Source of the DNA: Tunturibacter gelidoferens
GTDB taxonomy: Bacteria; Acidobacteriota; Terriglobia; Terriglobales; Acidobacteriaceae
Reading direction: 5' to 3'
NCBI RefSeq assembly: GCF_040358255.1
Contig: NZ_CP132938.1
Span: 2,666,001-2,730,000 of the forward strand
Length of the DNA stretch: 64,000 nucleotides
The translations under genes were made by a program, and so were the position numbers. Shown here in pieces: positions 11,486 through 19,877 of the stretch (positions are counted from its first letter, which is position 1; each line of letters opens with the position of its first letter). The notes beneath the pieces were generated by a model. That model saw only the letters and a list, made by a program, of their open reading frames with translations, was not told the DNA's origin and ran no database searches.

Positions 11486-13123
11486 TTAGTGTCCGCCCAT
11501 GGCTTCGGGGTCGGGTTTGGCGGCCTTGGTGGGGAGACGCATGATGAAGGGCAGCGGCGTGAGCAGGAAGATGGTGCAGGCGAGAATGGCGAAGGCGTTT
11601 TTGTAGCTGAGCATGGAGGCCTGACGGAGCATCTGCTGGTAGGCCTGGCCGATGGCCATCTGCGAGGCGCTGGCGGCGGACATGCCCTGCGACATGAGCA
11701 TCTCTTTCATGCGGTCCATGTAGAGGTTGTAAGGGACGCTTCCGCGAACGACGTTGGCGGAGAGCGCGACCTGCTGAACCTGGGAGTTGCGCGCGAGATA
11801 GGTGGTGAGGAGCGCAGTGCCGGCGCTGCCTCCTAGGTTGCGGGCAAAGTTGGAGAGGCTGGAGATCTGGTTGGTTTTACTGGCAGGGACTCCGACGTAG
11901 TTGAGTGTGCTGATGGGGATGAAGATGAAGGCGAGGCCGATGACCTGCAGCATGCGCCAGAGGGTGACGGTGCCGAAGGCGGCGTTGAGATCGAGGCGTG
12001 TGAGGTTGTAGATGCCGATGGCGGTGACGAGGTAGCCGAGGCAGACCATGAGGCGGGGATCGAATTTGCCCAGGGTGCGGCCGGCAACGAACATCATGAG
12101 CATCATGACGAAGCCTGCGGGGGAGAGGACCATGCCGGCGCGCTCGGCGGTGTAGCCGAGGAGGCCCTGGAGGTACTGCGGGATGAGGACTGTCGAACCG
12201 AAGAGGACCATGCCGAGGATCAGTTGGAGGAAGACGGCAGTTCCGAAGTTGCGGTTCTTGAGGAGCTTCAGGTCGACGATGGGGTCGGGGTGGTGCCACT
12301 CCCACCAGGTGAAGAAGATGAGGGTGACGGCGGCGAGGATGGCGAAGGTGCGGATCATGGGGTCGCCGAACCAGTCTTTTTCCTGGCCTTTGTCGAGGGT
12401 GAACTCGAGGCAGCCTACACCGAGTGCGACGAGGCCGAGACCGAGGAAGTCGATCTTGAGATGCTTGGCCTGCTCCATGCGCTCCTTGAGGTGCGGCGGG
12501 TCTTCGACCATGCGGTTGCTGAGAAAGAGCGAGATGAGGCCGATGGGGATGTTGATGAAGAAGATCCAGTGCCAGTTGAAGTTGTCGGTGATCCAGCCGC
12601 CGAGGGTGGGGCCGATGGCGGGTGCGACGACAACAGCCATGCCGTAGACCGCGAAGGCCTGGCCGCGCTTTTCTACGGGGAAGGTGTCGGCGAGGATGGC
12701 TTGTTCGCTTGGGGCGAGGCCTCCGCCGCCCGCGCCCTGAAGGATGCGCGCGACGATGAGCAGGGGAAGCGTGTTTGCGATGCCGCAGAGGAAGGAGCAG
12801 ATGGTGAAGAGCGCGACGCAGACCATGTAGAAGCGCTTGCGTCCGAAGCGGTTGGAGAGCCAGCCGGAGATGGGCAGGACGATTGCGCTCGAGACGAGAT
12901 AGCTGGTGAGTACCCAGGTGGCTTCTTCGGAGCTGGCGCCGAGAGTTCCGGCGATGTGGGGCAGGGCGACGTTGGCGATGGAGGTGTCGAGGACCTCCAT
13001 GAAGGTCGCGAGTGTGACCGTGAGCGCGACGGCCCAGGGGTTGTGATGGGGCTTCCACGCGGCGGCCGCGGCGACGGGCTTAGGCCGGGCTAGCGCGGGC
13101 GAAGGTGCGGTCATTGTTGCCAT
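11486..13123 (-). CDS. DHA2-family MFS drug efflux pump (EmrB/QacA type)
   Basis: A 545-aa, 14-helix proton-driven multidrug exporter. Motif A is GWLSNRFGRKRFYM, and the antiporter motif C is seen in APAIGPTLGGWITDNF. The N-terminus carries an Ala/Pro-rich cytoplasmic tail of about 28 residues. The ATG at 13123 is inside a palindrome that also supplies its AGGAG Shine-Dalgarno sequence. The divergent MarR gene is the evident local regulator. No membrane fusion protein (EmrA) or outer membrane channel is alongside, so it either works alone in the inner membrane or borrows partners. Substrate unknown. Confidence 0.93.
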   Translation of the reverse strand: MATMTAPSPALARPKPVAAAAAWKPHHNPWAVALTVTLATFMEVLDTSIANVALPHIAGTLGASSEEATWVLTSYLVSSAIVLPISGWLSNRFGRKRFYMVCVALFTICSFLCGIANTLPLLIVARILQGAGGGGLAPSEQAILADTFPVEKRGQAFAVYGMAVVVAPAIGPTLGGWITDNFNWHWIFFINIPIGLISLFLSNRMVEDPPHLKERMEQAKHLKIDFLGLGLVALGVGCLEFTLDKGQEKDWFGDPMIRTFAILAAVTLIFFTWWEWHHPDPIVDLKLLKNRNFGTAVFLQLILGMVLFGSTVLIPQYLQGLLGYTAERAGMVLSPAGFVMMLMMFVAGRTLGKFDPRLMVCLGYLVTAIGIYNLTRLDLNAAFGTVTLWRMLQVIGLAFIFIPISTLNYVGVPASKTNQISSLSNFARNLGGSAGTALLTTYLARNSQVQQVALSANVVRGSVPYNLYMDRMKEMLMSQGMSAASASQMAIGQAYQQMLRQASMLSYKNAFAILACTIFLLTPLPFIMRLPTKAAKPDPEAMGGH

Positions 13124-13160
13124 ATCAGTCTCCTGATATGATATCAGGAGACTGATATGG
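13120..13160. promoter_or_regulatory. 41-bp perfect palindrome: MarR operator over two start sites
   Basis: Arms 13120-13139 and 13141-13160 are perfect inverted repeats around one central base. Each arm is itself a dyad: ATATCAGTCTCCTGATAT (13122-13139) and ATATCAGGAGACTGATAT (13141-13158), typical in size for a MarR dimer site. The palindrome contains the AGGAG and the ATG of both genes, so the two mRNAs share their first bases. Only 33 nt separate the two ATGs, so at least one core promoter must lie inside the opposite coding region. Confidence 0.85.
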
Positions 13161-13624
13161 TTTCTTTAAATTCTAACGGGACGAAGAGACAAGCTGAAAG
13201 GCGGCGAGCTGCGCAGATGATGAAGCGCATCCTGGTCCACTTCCGCAGCCAGATGGATGAGGCGCTGCGCCCCCAGGGCGTGACGACAGCTCAGTTACAC
13301 ATACTGAAGACGATTCGGGAGGAGCCAGGGGTGTCGGGCGCTCAGTTGGCGCGGTTGTGCTATGTGACGCCGCAGTCGGCTCAGTCAATGTTGACGGGGC
13401 TTGAGAGAGGCGGGTGGATCGTACGGAATAAAGGGCGGGAGAATGATCGGATTCTTGCGGCGCGACTGACTGCTGAGGGGGAAGAGCTGCTTCAGACGGC
13501 GGAGAAGATGGTGAAGGTGATCGAAGGGAAGTTGTGGCGGGGGGTGGCGGAAGGTTCAATTGAGGCTTTGAATGGAGTGCTGGAGCAGTGCCTTGCGAAT
13601 CTTGGGCCGGAGGATGTTCGCTAG
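13157..13624 (+). CDS. MarR-family transcriptional regulator
   Basis: A 155-aa winged-helix repressor. The DNA-binding part spans roughly residues 40-115, with the recognition region LARLCYVTPQSAQSMLTGLE and the wing around RNKGRENDRILAARLT, ending in the usual dimerising helices. Loss of DNA binding on ligand contact is the family norm. The ATG at 13157 has AGGAG six bases upstream inside the shared palindrome. It is divergent from the DHA2 exporter, so it probably represses both genes and responds to a pump substrate. Followed by a terminator. Confidence 0.93.
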   Translation: MVSLNSNGTKRQAERRRAAQMMKRILVHFRSQMDEALRPQGVTTAQLHILKTIREEPGVSGAQLARLCYVTPQSAQSMLTGLERGGWIVRNKGRENDRILAARLTAEGEELLQTAEKMVKVIEGKLWRGVAEGSIEALNGVLEQCLANLGPEDVR

Positions 13625-13640
13625 CGTCTGAGAAGATAGG

Positions 13641-13677
13641 ACGGCCTGCCGCGGTGGAGGCAGGCCGTTGGTTTTAT
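13641..13677 (+). terminator. Rho-independent terminator of the marR gene
   Basis: A perfect 10-bp stem, ACGGCCTGCC (13641-13650) with GGCAGGCCGT (13659-13668), has an 8-nt loop and is followed by TGGTTTTATT. It may also serve the convergent gene, whose stop is at 13674, but the T-run favours the plus strand. Confidence 0.8.
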
Positions 13678-14498
13678 TGGCTAGGCTGTTTGCCGTGGAA
13701 GAACTTGTGGTTGATATCGGGCCAGAACTCGTGAAGGAGGAAGGTCCCGGCATCGATACCGACGCTTGTGCCCCATCTGCTTGCGGTATTGCTGAAGGTG
13801 CGCTGGGACTGAGGATAGTAGAAGTTCGATATTCCGGCCGCGGCGCCAGCACCCACAATTTCGCTGATGTTGAAGGTATTATGCCCGGCATCGTTTCGAG
13901 TAATGACGACGCGGCTGAGGGAGTACTCGGCGCGCTTGATAAAACCGCCGCTGCCGAGGGTGTAGTAGCGCGTGTCTTCGCGGGTGATAGTGGGCACAAT
14001 GAACTCGACGAGGTAGTTTTCACTGGTCTGGTCGACGAAGGTGTGCCAGAAGTAGCGGCCGTACCCGGCTGCGCCCTGGTGAAATTCCGGTACGGAATTC
14101 GTAGCCTGGTTAATGCCCGCGACAAAGGCGGGAATGAAGAGGGAAGAGTAGTCGAAGCTATCGTGAGTCGCGGTGATGAACTTCTCCTTGACCGACTGAG
14201 GGGGCAGGTGGACGTTGGCACTGACCGCTCGAAAGTTGGGAAAGATCCCGAGGATGCGCTTGGTCTGCTGACCTTCTTCGGAGGCCACTGGTCCTGACAC
14301 TGGTCCCTGGGGGGCGTCGGGCAAGTCCGAGTTATTGAGCGAAGAGGAGGAAGTTGTGTCGGCGCTCACTGTCTTGAGCTTGACTGTCGGGTCCGAGGTG
14401 GAATTCGATGTGTCCTGTCCGTTTGCGTTTCCGCAGAAAAGATACAGTAACAGGAACAAATTGGCGACGCAGAGAGACTGACTCGATTTTATTTTCAT
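13674..14498 (-). CDS. Exported acidobacterial protein of unknown function
   Basis: A 274-aa protein with a signal peptide (1-27, NANG-QD) and a Ser/Thr-rich linker up to LPDAPQGP. The conserved body runs from RILGIFPNFRAVS through LPPQSVKEKF, FHQGAAGYGRYFWHTF and EDTRYYTLGSGGF to LLHEFWPDI. I know this pattern from unannotated acidobacterial proteins; the aromatic-rich body suggests an outer membrane or cell-surface location. There is no known function and no catalytic motif that I can name. An inverted repeat at 14522-14553 lies upstream of its start. Confidence 0.75.
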   Translation of the reverse strand: MKIKSSQSLCVANLFLLLYLFCGNANGQDTSNSTSDPTVKLKTVSADTTSSSSLNNSDLPDAPQGPVSGPVASEEGQQTKRILGIFPNFRAVSANVHLPPQSVKEKFITATHDSFDYSSLFIPAFVAGINQATNSVPEFHQGAAGYGRYFWHTFVDQTSENYLVEFIVPTITREDTRYYTLGSGGFIKRAEYSLSRVVITRNDAGHNTFNISEIVGAGAAAGISNFYYPQSQRTFSNTASRWGTSVGIDAGTFLLHEFWPDINHKFFHGKQPSQ

Positions 14499-14521
14499 AG
14501 GCCTGATTGTTTTGTTAATTC

Positions 14522-14553
14522 ATTAGACGCAGAAGTATGATGTTTCGTCTAAT
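14522..14553. promoter_or_regulatory. Inverted repeat upstream of the 274-aa protein gene
   Basis: ATTAGACG (14522-14529) and CGTCTAAT (14546-14553) are perfect inverted repeats separated by 16 nt, starting 24 nt before the minus-strand start codon. It could be a regulator site or a leader hairpin. Confidence 0.35.
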
Positions 14554-14647
14554 TGAGATGATTCATCCACTTTTAATTGATTCTGAGGCACGGAAGCGGC
14601 AAGAGATTTGAGGTAAGATGCGGGACTCGCTCTGGGATCTGTTGCGC

Positions 14648-15469
14648 CTAGCGGAGGGTGGCGTGGAAGCGGAGTCGAACGTAGTCGGCGGTCCAGTTTC
14701 CGTCGGCATCGCGGAGGATGGGTTCGAGCAGGGCGATGGTGTCAGCGAGTGCGGCAGCGCGATCATGTGGATTGAGGCGGTCGAGGACTCCGTTACGGAA
14801 GGTGTTAAGCCATGACTCCATGCCGTTGGGCAGCGGCGTGGGGCGAGGGATGAGTTCGATGGATTGAATCGTGAAGCCAGCGGATTCGAGCAGGCGGCGA
14901 TAGAGCGCGGGTGAGGGGAAGAAGCTGGCGGCGGCTGCTTCGGCGTCGATGTGGAAGGGCGCGAGGATGGCCTGGAGTGCTGTACGAATGGCGGCGATGT
15001 TGCCGTGGCCGCCCATCTCGGCGACGAAGCGGGCTTGTGGATTTTTGCTGCGGAGGGCTCGGTGAACACCGGCGAGCGTGGCCTGCTGGCCGGAGATGCC
15101 TGTGATCCAGTGAAGGGCGGCGTTGGAGAAGACGGCGTCAAACTGCTCGTGGTAGGGGAGGGCGGTGGCGTTGTGTTGTTCGACAACAAATTTGGCGGAG
15201 CTGTGAAGGCTGCGTTGGCGAGCGGCTTCGAGCATGGTGGCTGAGGCGTCGACGCCGGTGAGGATGGCGCCGGTGGCTGCGAGTTGTTCGGTGAGGGCGC
15301 CGTCGCCGCAGCCGAGATCGAGTATTTGTTCGCCGGATTGCGGGGCGAGGAGAGCGACGACCTCGGAGGCGAGGGTGGCGACGAATCGGCCGTTGGCGGC
15401 GTAGGCCTCGGTGTTCCAGGTTTGGCCGGTTTTGAATGAGGCTGTGTCAGCGGGGGGCGTGGTCGTCAT
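14648..15469 (-). CDS. Class I SAM-dependent methyltransferase (trans-aconitate methyltransferase-like)
   Basis: A 273-aa Rossmann methyltransferase. SAM motif I is ILDLGCGDGALTEQLA. The acidic ribose-binding residue follows in LTGVDASATML, and the motif IV region is DAVFSNAALHWI. The family resembles trans-aconitate 2-methyltransferase, but the substrate cannot be deduced. I chose ATG 15469 because the preceding in-frame stretch overlaps the DUF488 gene and does not look like protein. The Shine-Dalgarno sequence is weak. It is last in a same-strand run with the DUF488 and cupin genes. Confidence 0.85.
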   Translation of the reverse strand: MTTTPPADTASFKTGQTWNTEAYAANGRFVATLASEVVALLAPQSGEQILDLGCGDGALTEQLAATGAILTGVDASATMLEAARQRSLHSSAKFVVEQHNATALPYHEQFDAVFSNAALHWITGISGQQATLAGVHRALRSKNPQARFVAEMGGHGNIAAIRTALQAILAPFHIDAEAAAASFFPSPALYRRLLESAGFTIQSIELIPRPTPLPNGMESWLNTFRNGVLDRLNPHDRAAALADTIALLEPILRDADGNWTADYVRLRFHATLR

Positions 15470-15554
15470 AGAGGCATTGTGCGCCACTGCGATGGGGGAC
15501 GCTATGAAGATAAGAATTTTCGAAACGATGATAAGCGAGATAAGCGGAGACGGT

Positions 15555-15917
15555 TCAGGTTCGGATGGTTCCTTCGTGGCGCAAGAGCTCTTGAAGCACG
15601 ACGGCCTCATTGTGTTCTGTATCTCGGGCGCCGTATAGCAGGGTGGATCGACCACGACCTGTGGCTTGTCTAAGGAGAGCTAGCTGCTTGGCGTTATGTT
15701 TGAGCTCCCTCTTGTACCGCGCTTTGAACTCCGGCCACTTTGCGGGGTCGTGATCGAACCATCTTCGAAGTTCGTTACTGGGGGCGATCTCTTTGAGCCA
15801 GAGGTCGACGCGAGCCTTCTCCTTGCTTAGACCTCGCGGCCAGAGTCTGTCGACTAAGATGCGGGTGCCGTCTTCGAGGGAGGGTTCTTCGTAGACGCGC
15901 TTGAGTTCAGCTTCCAT
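15555..15917 (-). CDS. DUF488 family protein (YeaO-like)
   Basis: A 120-aa protein with the DUF488 pattern: GTRILVDRLWPRGLSKE near the N-terminus, WFDHDPAKWPEFKARY in the middle, and TLLYGARDTEHNEAVVL at the end. The family is widespread and its biochemical role is not established. The length matches the family. It follows the cupin gene by 28 nt on the same strand, so they are probably co-transcribed. Confidence 0.88.
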   Translation of the reverse strand: MEAELKRVYEEPSLEDGTRILVDRLWPRGLSKEKARVDLWLKEIAPSNELRRWFDHDPAKWPEFKARYKRELKHNAKQLALLRQATGRGRSTLLYGARDTEHNEAVVLQELLRHEGTIRT

Positions 15918-15945
15918 CGTGTCTTCGCTTTTGCTTTGCGTGGCT

Positions 15946-16353
15946 CTAGGTGCCGTAACCGCGGTGCTTCATTGCGAGCAGATCCTGATTGCTGGGCCAG
16001 GAGATGGTGAGGAGGAAGGCGGAGTCCTGAAGGGCCTCTACTTCGTGCCGGATAGAGGCGCTGAGTGTGATGAGGTTTCCTTCCTTGAGGTCATGGGATT
16101 TACCGTGAACGGTGAAACGTATCTGCCCCTTGAGTACTTGGACAGAGAGGGTTCCGTCTGCGTGATGCTCCTTCATCCTGGATGCGTCTTCCATGACGAC
16201 GAGGACGACTCGGAGGTCGTGCTTCTTGAAGAGGGTCTTGGCGTAGTGGCCGGATTGCCAGGGTTTTTTCTGCTCGGAGTCAGCGATCTCCTGATGGAGG
16301 TCAAACTGCGCCATCTTGTCGATCATGGTGCCGTCTTTGAGGGAGGTGGTCAT
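15946..16353 (-). CDS. Cupin domain protein
   Basis: A 135-aa single-domain cupin. The two motifs are around SRMKEHHADGTLSVQVLKGQ (EHH provides likely metal ligands) and around LSASIRHEVEALQDSAFLL, where His is the expected third ligand. The role of such small cupins is variable. I chose ATG 16353 because GAGG stands 8 nt upstream; an ATG at 16374 would add 7 residues without such a site. It heads a same-strand trio with a DUF488 protein and a methyltransferase. Confidence 0.8.
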   Translation of the reverse strand: MTTSLKDGTMIDKMAQFDLHQEIADSEQKKPWQSGHYAKTLFKKHDLRVVLVVMEDASRMKEHHADGTLSVQVLKGQIRFTVHGKSHDLKEGNLITLSASIRHEVEALQDSAFLLTISWPSNQDLLAMKHRGYGT

Positions 16354-16494
16354 TTTGTTTTCCTCAGCCCGCATTAATTACGCTTTGTGATGGATGAGAT
16401 GCAAGGGGAATGATTGGGGAGTGGGGCGGACATATACTTGTGTTTTGCCGGGCGAGGATTTGCCGGCGGGAGAATACTCTCCGGGAGTGGACAA

Positions 16495-17910
16495 GTGACG
16501 ACGAGGATGATGACGGCGGTTGCGTTTGGGCGGGAGAACAAAGCACGGTTCGTCGAAGAGTTGAAGGCGCTGCTGCGGATTCCTTCGGTGTCTACGGCTC
16601 CTGAGCACGTGGGGGATGTGCGGCGTGCGGCGGAGTTTGTGGCGGCGGAGCTGAAGAGGATCGGGATGGAGAACGTTCGTCTGATTGAGACGACTACGTC
16701 GAAGCGGAAGGGGCATCCTCTAGTGTATGCGGACTGGCTGCATGCGGGGGCGGGAGCTGATGGAAAGGCTAAGCCTACAGTGCTTTGCTATGGTCACTAC
16801 GATGTTCAGCCAGCGGAGCCTCTGGATGAGTGGAAGTCGCCGCCGTTTGAGCCGACGGAGCGTGATGGGAACATCTATGCTCGCGGTGCGGTGGATGACA
16901 AGGGACAGATGTGGATGCATGTGAAGGCACTGGAGTCGTTGATGACGGCGGGCGGGGGGACGCTGCCGGTGAATGTGCGCGTGATTGTGGAGGGCGAAGA
17001 AGAGGTGGGCGGCGAGGGGATCGCTGCGTTTGTGCGTGAGCATGGAGATCAGCTGAAGGCAGATGTCGCGCTGGTGAGCGATACGGAGATGTTTGCGCCG
17101 GAGCTGCCGACGCTTTGCGTTGGGTTGCGCGGGATGATCTATACCGAGATCGAAGCACGCGGGGCGAAGACGGATCTGCATTCGGGGATGTATGGCGGGG
17201 CGGCTCCGAATCCTTTTGTCGCGCTGGCGCAGGTGATTGCGAAGTTGAAGGATGAGAACGGAAAGATTTTGATTCCGGGATTTTATGACGAGGTGCAGAA
17301 GCCGACGGCGGATGAGTTGAAGGCGTGGAAGGCGCTGCCTTTTGATGAAGAGCACTATCGCGCGACGGAGGTTGGGTCGAGTGTGCTGACGGGCGAGCCC
17401 GGGTTGAGCGTGCAGGAGCGGACGTGGGCGCGGCCGACACTCGATGTGCATGGAATGCCGGGTGGGTTTGTTGGAGTGGGCGCTAAGACGGTGATTCCCG
17501 CGAAGGCAGTGGCGAAGGTGAGCATGCGGCTGGTGCCGGATATGACGCCGGCGGCGAGCTTTGCGAAGTACAAGGCTTTTGTGGAGTCGATTGCGCCAAA
17601 AGGAGTTGCGTTGGAGGTGCGGTTGATTCATGCGGGCGATCCGATTGTGGTGAGCACGGACAACTCCTACGTGAAGGCCGCGACGGAGGCGATGCGCGAG
17701 GTGTTCGGGAAGGAGACGGTGTTTGTGCGCGGGGGCGGGTCGATTCCGATTGTGGGCGACTTTGTGCGGGAGCTGAAGGTGCCGACCGTGATGATGGGGT
17801 TTGGGTTGCCGGATGACAACCTTCACGCGCCGAACGAGAAGTTTCATCTGGCGAACTTCCATCGCGGAATCGAGTCGATTGTGCGGTTTTTGAGTGGTGT
17901 AGGTGCCTGA
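16495..17910 (+). CDS. M20-family dipeptidase/metallopeptidase
   Basis: A 471-aa M20 peptidase that should cleave dipeptides or N-acylated amino acids with two metal ions. Ligands: His in CYGHYDVQPAEPLDEW, bridging Asp in ARGAVDDKGQ, the catalytic and ligand Glu pair in VEGEEEVGGEG, Asp in VSDTEMF, and a C-terminal His in NLHAPNEKFH. The dimerisation domain lies between. The GTG at 16495 is chosen because GGGAG lies 7 nt upstream; earlier in-frame starts are poor. It overlaps mobA by one base (TGATG). Substrate is unknown; carnosinase-like and deacylase activities are both possible. Confidence 0.9.
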   Translation: MTTRMMTAVAFGRENKARFVEELKALLRIPSVSTAPEHVGDVRRAAEFVAAELKRIGMENVRLIETTTSKRKGHPLVYADWLHAGAGADGKAKPTVLCYGHYDVQPAEPLDEWKSPPFEPTERDGNIYARGAVDDKGQMWMHVKALESLMTAGGGTLPVNVRVIVEGEEEVGGEGIAAFVREHGDQLKADVALVSDTEMFAPELPTLCVGLRGMIYTEIEARGAKTDLHSGMYGGAAPNPFVALAQVIAKLKDENGKILIPGFYDEVQKPTADELKAWKALPFDEEHYRATEVGSSVLTGEPGLSVQERTWARPTLDVHGMPGGFVGVGAKTVIPAKAVAKVSMRLVPDMTPAASFAKYKAFVESIAPKGVALEVRLIHAGDPIVVSTDNSYVKAATEAMREVFGKETVFVRGGGSIPIVGDFVRELKVPTVMMGFGLPDDNLHAPNEKFHLANFHRGIESIVRFLSGVGA

Positions 17911-18641
17911 TGGCTGGCCCGGTCGCGGAGGAGGTCGGCGGCTATGTGCTGGCTGGTGGGAAGAGTTCGCGCATGGGAAGAGAAAAGGCTTTGCTGGAGC
18001 TGGCTGGGAAGCCGCTGGTACACCATGCGGTGAAGAAGCTGCGGCGGGTGTGCATGGATGTGCGGATTTTGAGCAGTAACCCGGAACTGGCGGCGTACGC
18101 ACGGATTCTTCCTGATCTGCACCCCGGTTGCGGGCCAATGGGAGGGATGGAGGCGGCGCTTGCTCATTCAGTCTTCCATTGGAACCTGTTCCTGCCGGTA
18201 GATATGCCGTTTCTTCCTTCGGCATTCTTGCACCACTGGGTTCGCAGAACGCTGATTGAGGAGAAGAGGGGAGCGAGGCTGGTAATGTTTACGGTCGATG
18301 GCCTTGCGCAGCCCACGCTGGCGATGATTCACCGGGACGTCGCCCCATTTTTGACGAGTGCGATAGAGCAAGGGGAGTTGAAGTTGTATCCGGTGCTGGA
18401 GCGGGCGGGCAGGGAACTGGCGGCGAAACACGGGGTCGTGCTCAGGATGACATTCCGCAATTTGCCATGGAACGATCACTCGACGTTTCGGGCCACGCCA
18501 AGCTTGCACGGTCCGGGGCGAGAAGACTGGATGGCAACGACGGAGTTCCAGCAGTCAGCGAAGCATCTCTGGTTTGCGAATCTGAATACTCCGGAGGAGT
18601 TTGAGGAGGCGGAGCGGCATGTCGATGCGTTGGATACTTAG
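17910..18641 (+). CDS. mobA: Molybdenum cofactor guanylyltransferase
   Basis: A 243-aa nucleotidyltransferase that links GMP from GTP to molybdopterin, making MGD for DMSO-reductase-family enzymes. The signature GYVLAGGKSSRMGREKALLEL sits near residue 10. The acidic site follows in the LPVDMPFLPSAFL stretch (DMP metal binding). The C-terminus ends in NLNTPEEFEEAE, the usual MobA ending. The ATG overlaps the peptidase stop. No other cofactor genes are near. The MobA assignment is favoured over MobA-like MocA by the LNTPEE ending. Confidence 0.88.
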   Translation: MAGPVAEEVGGYVLAGGKSSRMGREKALLELAGKPLVHHAVKKLRRVCMDVRILSSNPELAAYARILPDLHPGCGPMGGMEAALAHSVFHWNLFLPVDMPFLPSAFLHHWVRRTLIEEKRGARLVMFTVDGLAQPTLAMIHRDVAPFLTSAIEQGELKLYPVLERAGRELAAKHGVVLRMTFRNLPWNDHSTFRATPSLHGPGREDWMATTEFQQSAKHLWFANLNTPEEFEEAERHVDALDT

Positions 18642-18700
18642 CGGGGACCAATGGGTTAGGCTAGATTTGTGTCGTGATTTGGTTGGTGGGAGTCGCTGAG

Positions 18701-19621
18701 ATGGCAGAGCCGGATGACAAGATCGAGGAACAACAGCCTGAGGTGACCGCGGATACTCCGCTGATTGAGAGTGTCTCGGAGGACGTGTCTGCGGAGGTGG
18801 GTGATTTTATCCAGCAGGCGGCGGAGCAGAATGAGGCTGCCGCCGAGGCTGTCCCGGATGTGAAGAACAAGCCCGGGCCGTACATCTCGTTCGAGCATGT
18901 ATATAAGTCGTTCGGCGAGTTTGTGGTGCTGGAGGATGTGAGCTTCTTTGTGCTGCCGGGGGAGACGCTGTGCATCCTGGGACGAAGCGGCGTGGGCAAG
19001 TCGGTCTCGCTGCAGATGCTGCTGGGTTTTTTGAAGCCTGACAAGGGGATGATCAAGGTTGCGGGTGAAAATATCTGCGGCTTCCGGGAAAAAGAGTTAC
19101 AAGAGATTCGTCGGAAGGTGACGATGGTCTTTCAGAATGGAGCGCTGTTCGACTCGATTACGGTGGGAGAGAACGTTGCGTTTCCGATGCGTGAGCGCGG
19201 AGAGATGGCGGAAGACCAGATTCTGCAGGTAGTAAAGGGTTTGCTGGAGATGGTGGGTGTGGCGGGAATGGAAAGCCTGCTGCCATCTGACCTCTCGACA
19301 GGGATGAAGCGGTCCATTGCGATCGCGCGGGCGTTGGCGTCGCAGCCGGAGGCGGTGCTGTATGACGAGCCGACGACGATGGTTGATCCGCTGATGGCGC
19401 ATCTTCTCGGAGATTTAATCGAACGGTTGAAGCAACAACTACATCTCACCAGCATTGTGGTGACACACGACATGCGGCTGGCGAAGAAACTGGCGGACCG
19501 AGTGGTGTTTTTAAGCGCAGGTAAAGCGATTTTCTTTGGAACCATGGAAGAGATGGAGCGCAGCCAGGATCCGATTCTTCAGGAGTTTTTGACGCTGGAT
19601 GAGCTAGTTACCCCTGTCTGA
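18701..19621 (+). CDS. MlaF-like ABC transporter ATP-binding protein
   Basis: A 306-aa ATPase of the Mla/MCE importer type. The first 60 residues are an acidic extension with no known domain. The ATPase follows: Walker A LGRSGVGKSVS, signature LSTGMKRS (in place of LSGGQ), Walker B AVLYDEPTTMVDPL and switch VVTHD. In Gram-negatives the partner permease and MCE protein move phospholipid between membranes, but no such genes are adjacent. The ATG at 18701 has GGGAG 8 nt upstream; GTG 18674 is less likely. Confidence 0.88.
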   Translation: MAEPDDKIEEQQPEVTADTPLIESVSEDVSAEVGDFIQQAAEQNEAAAEAVPDVKNKPGPYISFEHVYKSFGEFVVLEDVSFFVLPGETLCILGRSGVGKSVSLQMLLGFLKPDKGMIKVAGENICGFREKELQEIRRKVTMVFQNGALFDSITVGENVAFPMRERGEMAEDQILQVVKGLLEMVGVAGMESLLPSDLSTGMKRSIAIARALASQPEAVLYDEPTTMVDPLMAHLLGDLIERLKQQLHLTSIVVTHDMRLAKKLADRVVFLSAGKAIFFGTMEEMERSQDPILQEFLTLDELVTPV

Positions 19622-19877
19622 GTGCGCAACGTGAGGTAGGTTACAACCGAGTAAAGCGTCTCCCCTGAAGGTGTTAGACAGTTGCTGCCAAGTGTTGCCG
19701 TACCCTGTTGCCAAGCCCCTGCCTGAGACGTATGCTCCAGATAGTCTTCAATTTTTCTATATTGCCCGCATAACTGCTCGACTGGCGACTTTTTTTATCG
19801 ACGGTATTCCTGAGCTTCAATTCAGGCATCCTACCGACTATAAGGCCCTGGGATTATTGAGTTGAAAGGCGTTCGCT

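Noticed and set aside
19671-19865. 64-codon frame upstream of the sugar transferase
   Set aside because: No Shine-Dalgarno sequence, no family, and amino acid composition unlike a real protein; 19622-19877 is treated as the promoter region, with nothing else identified.
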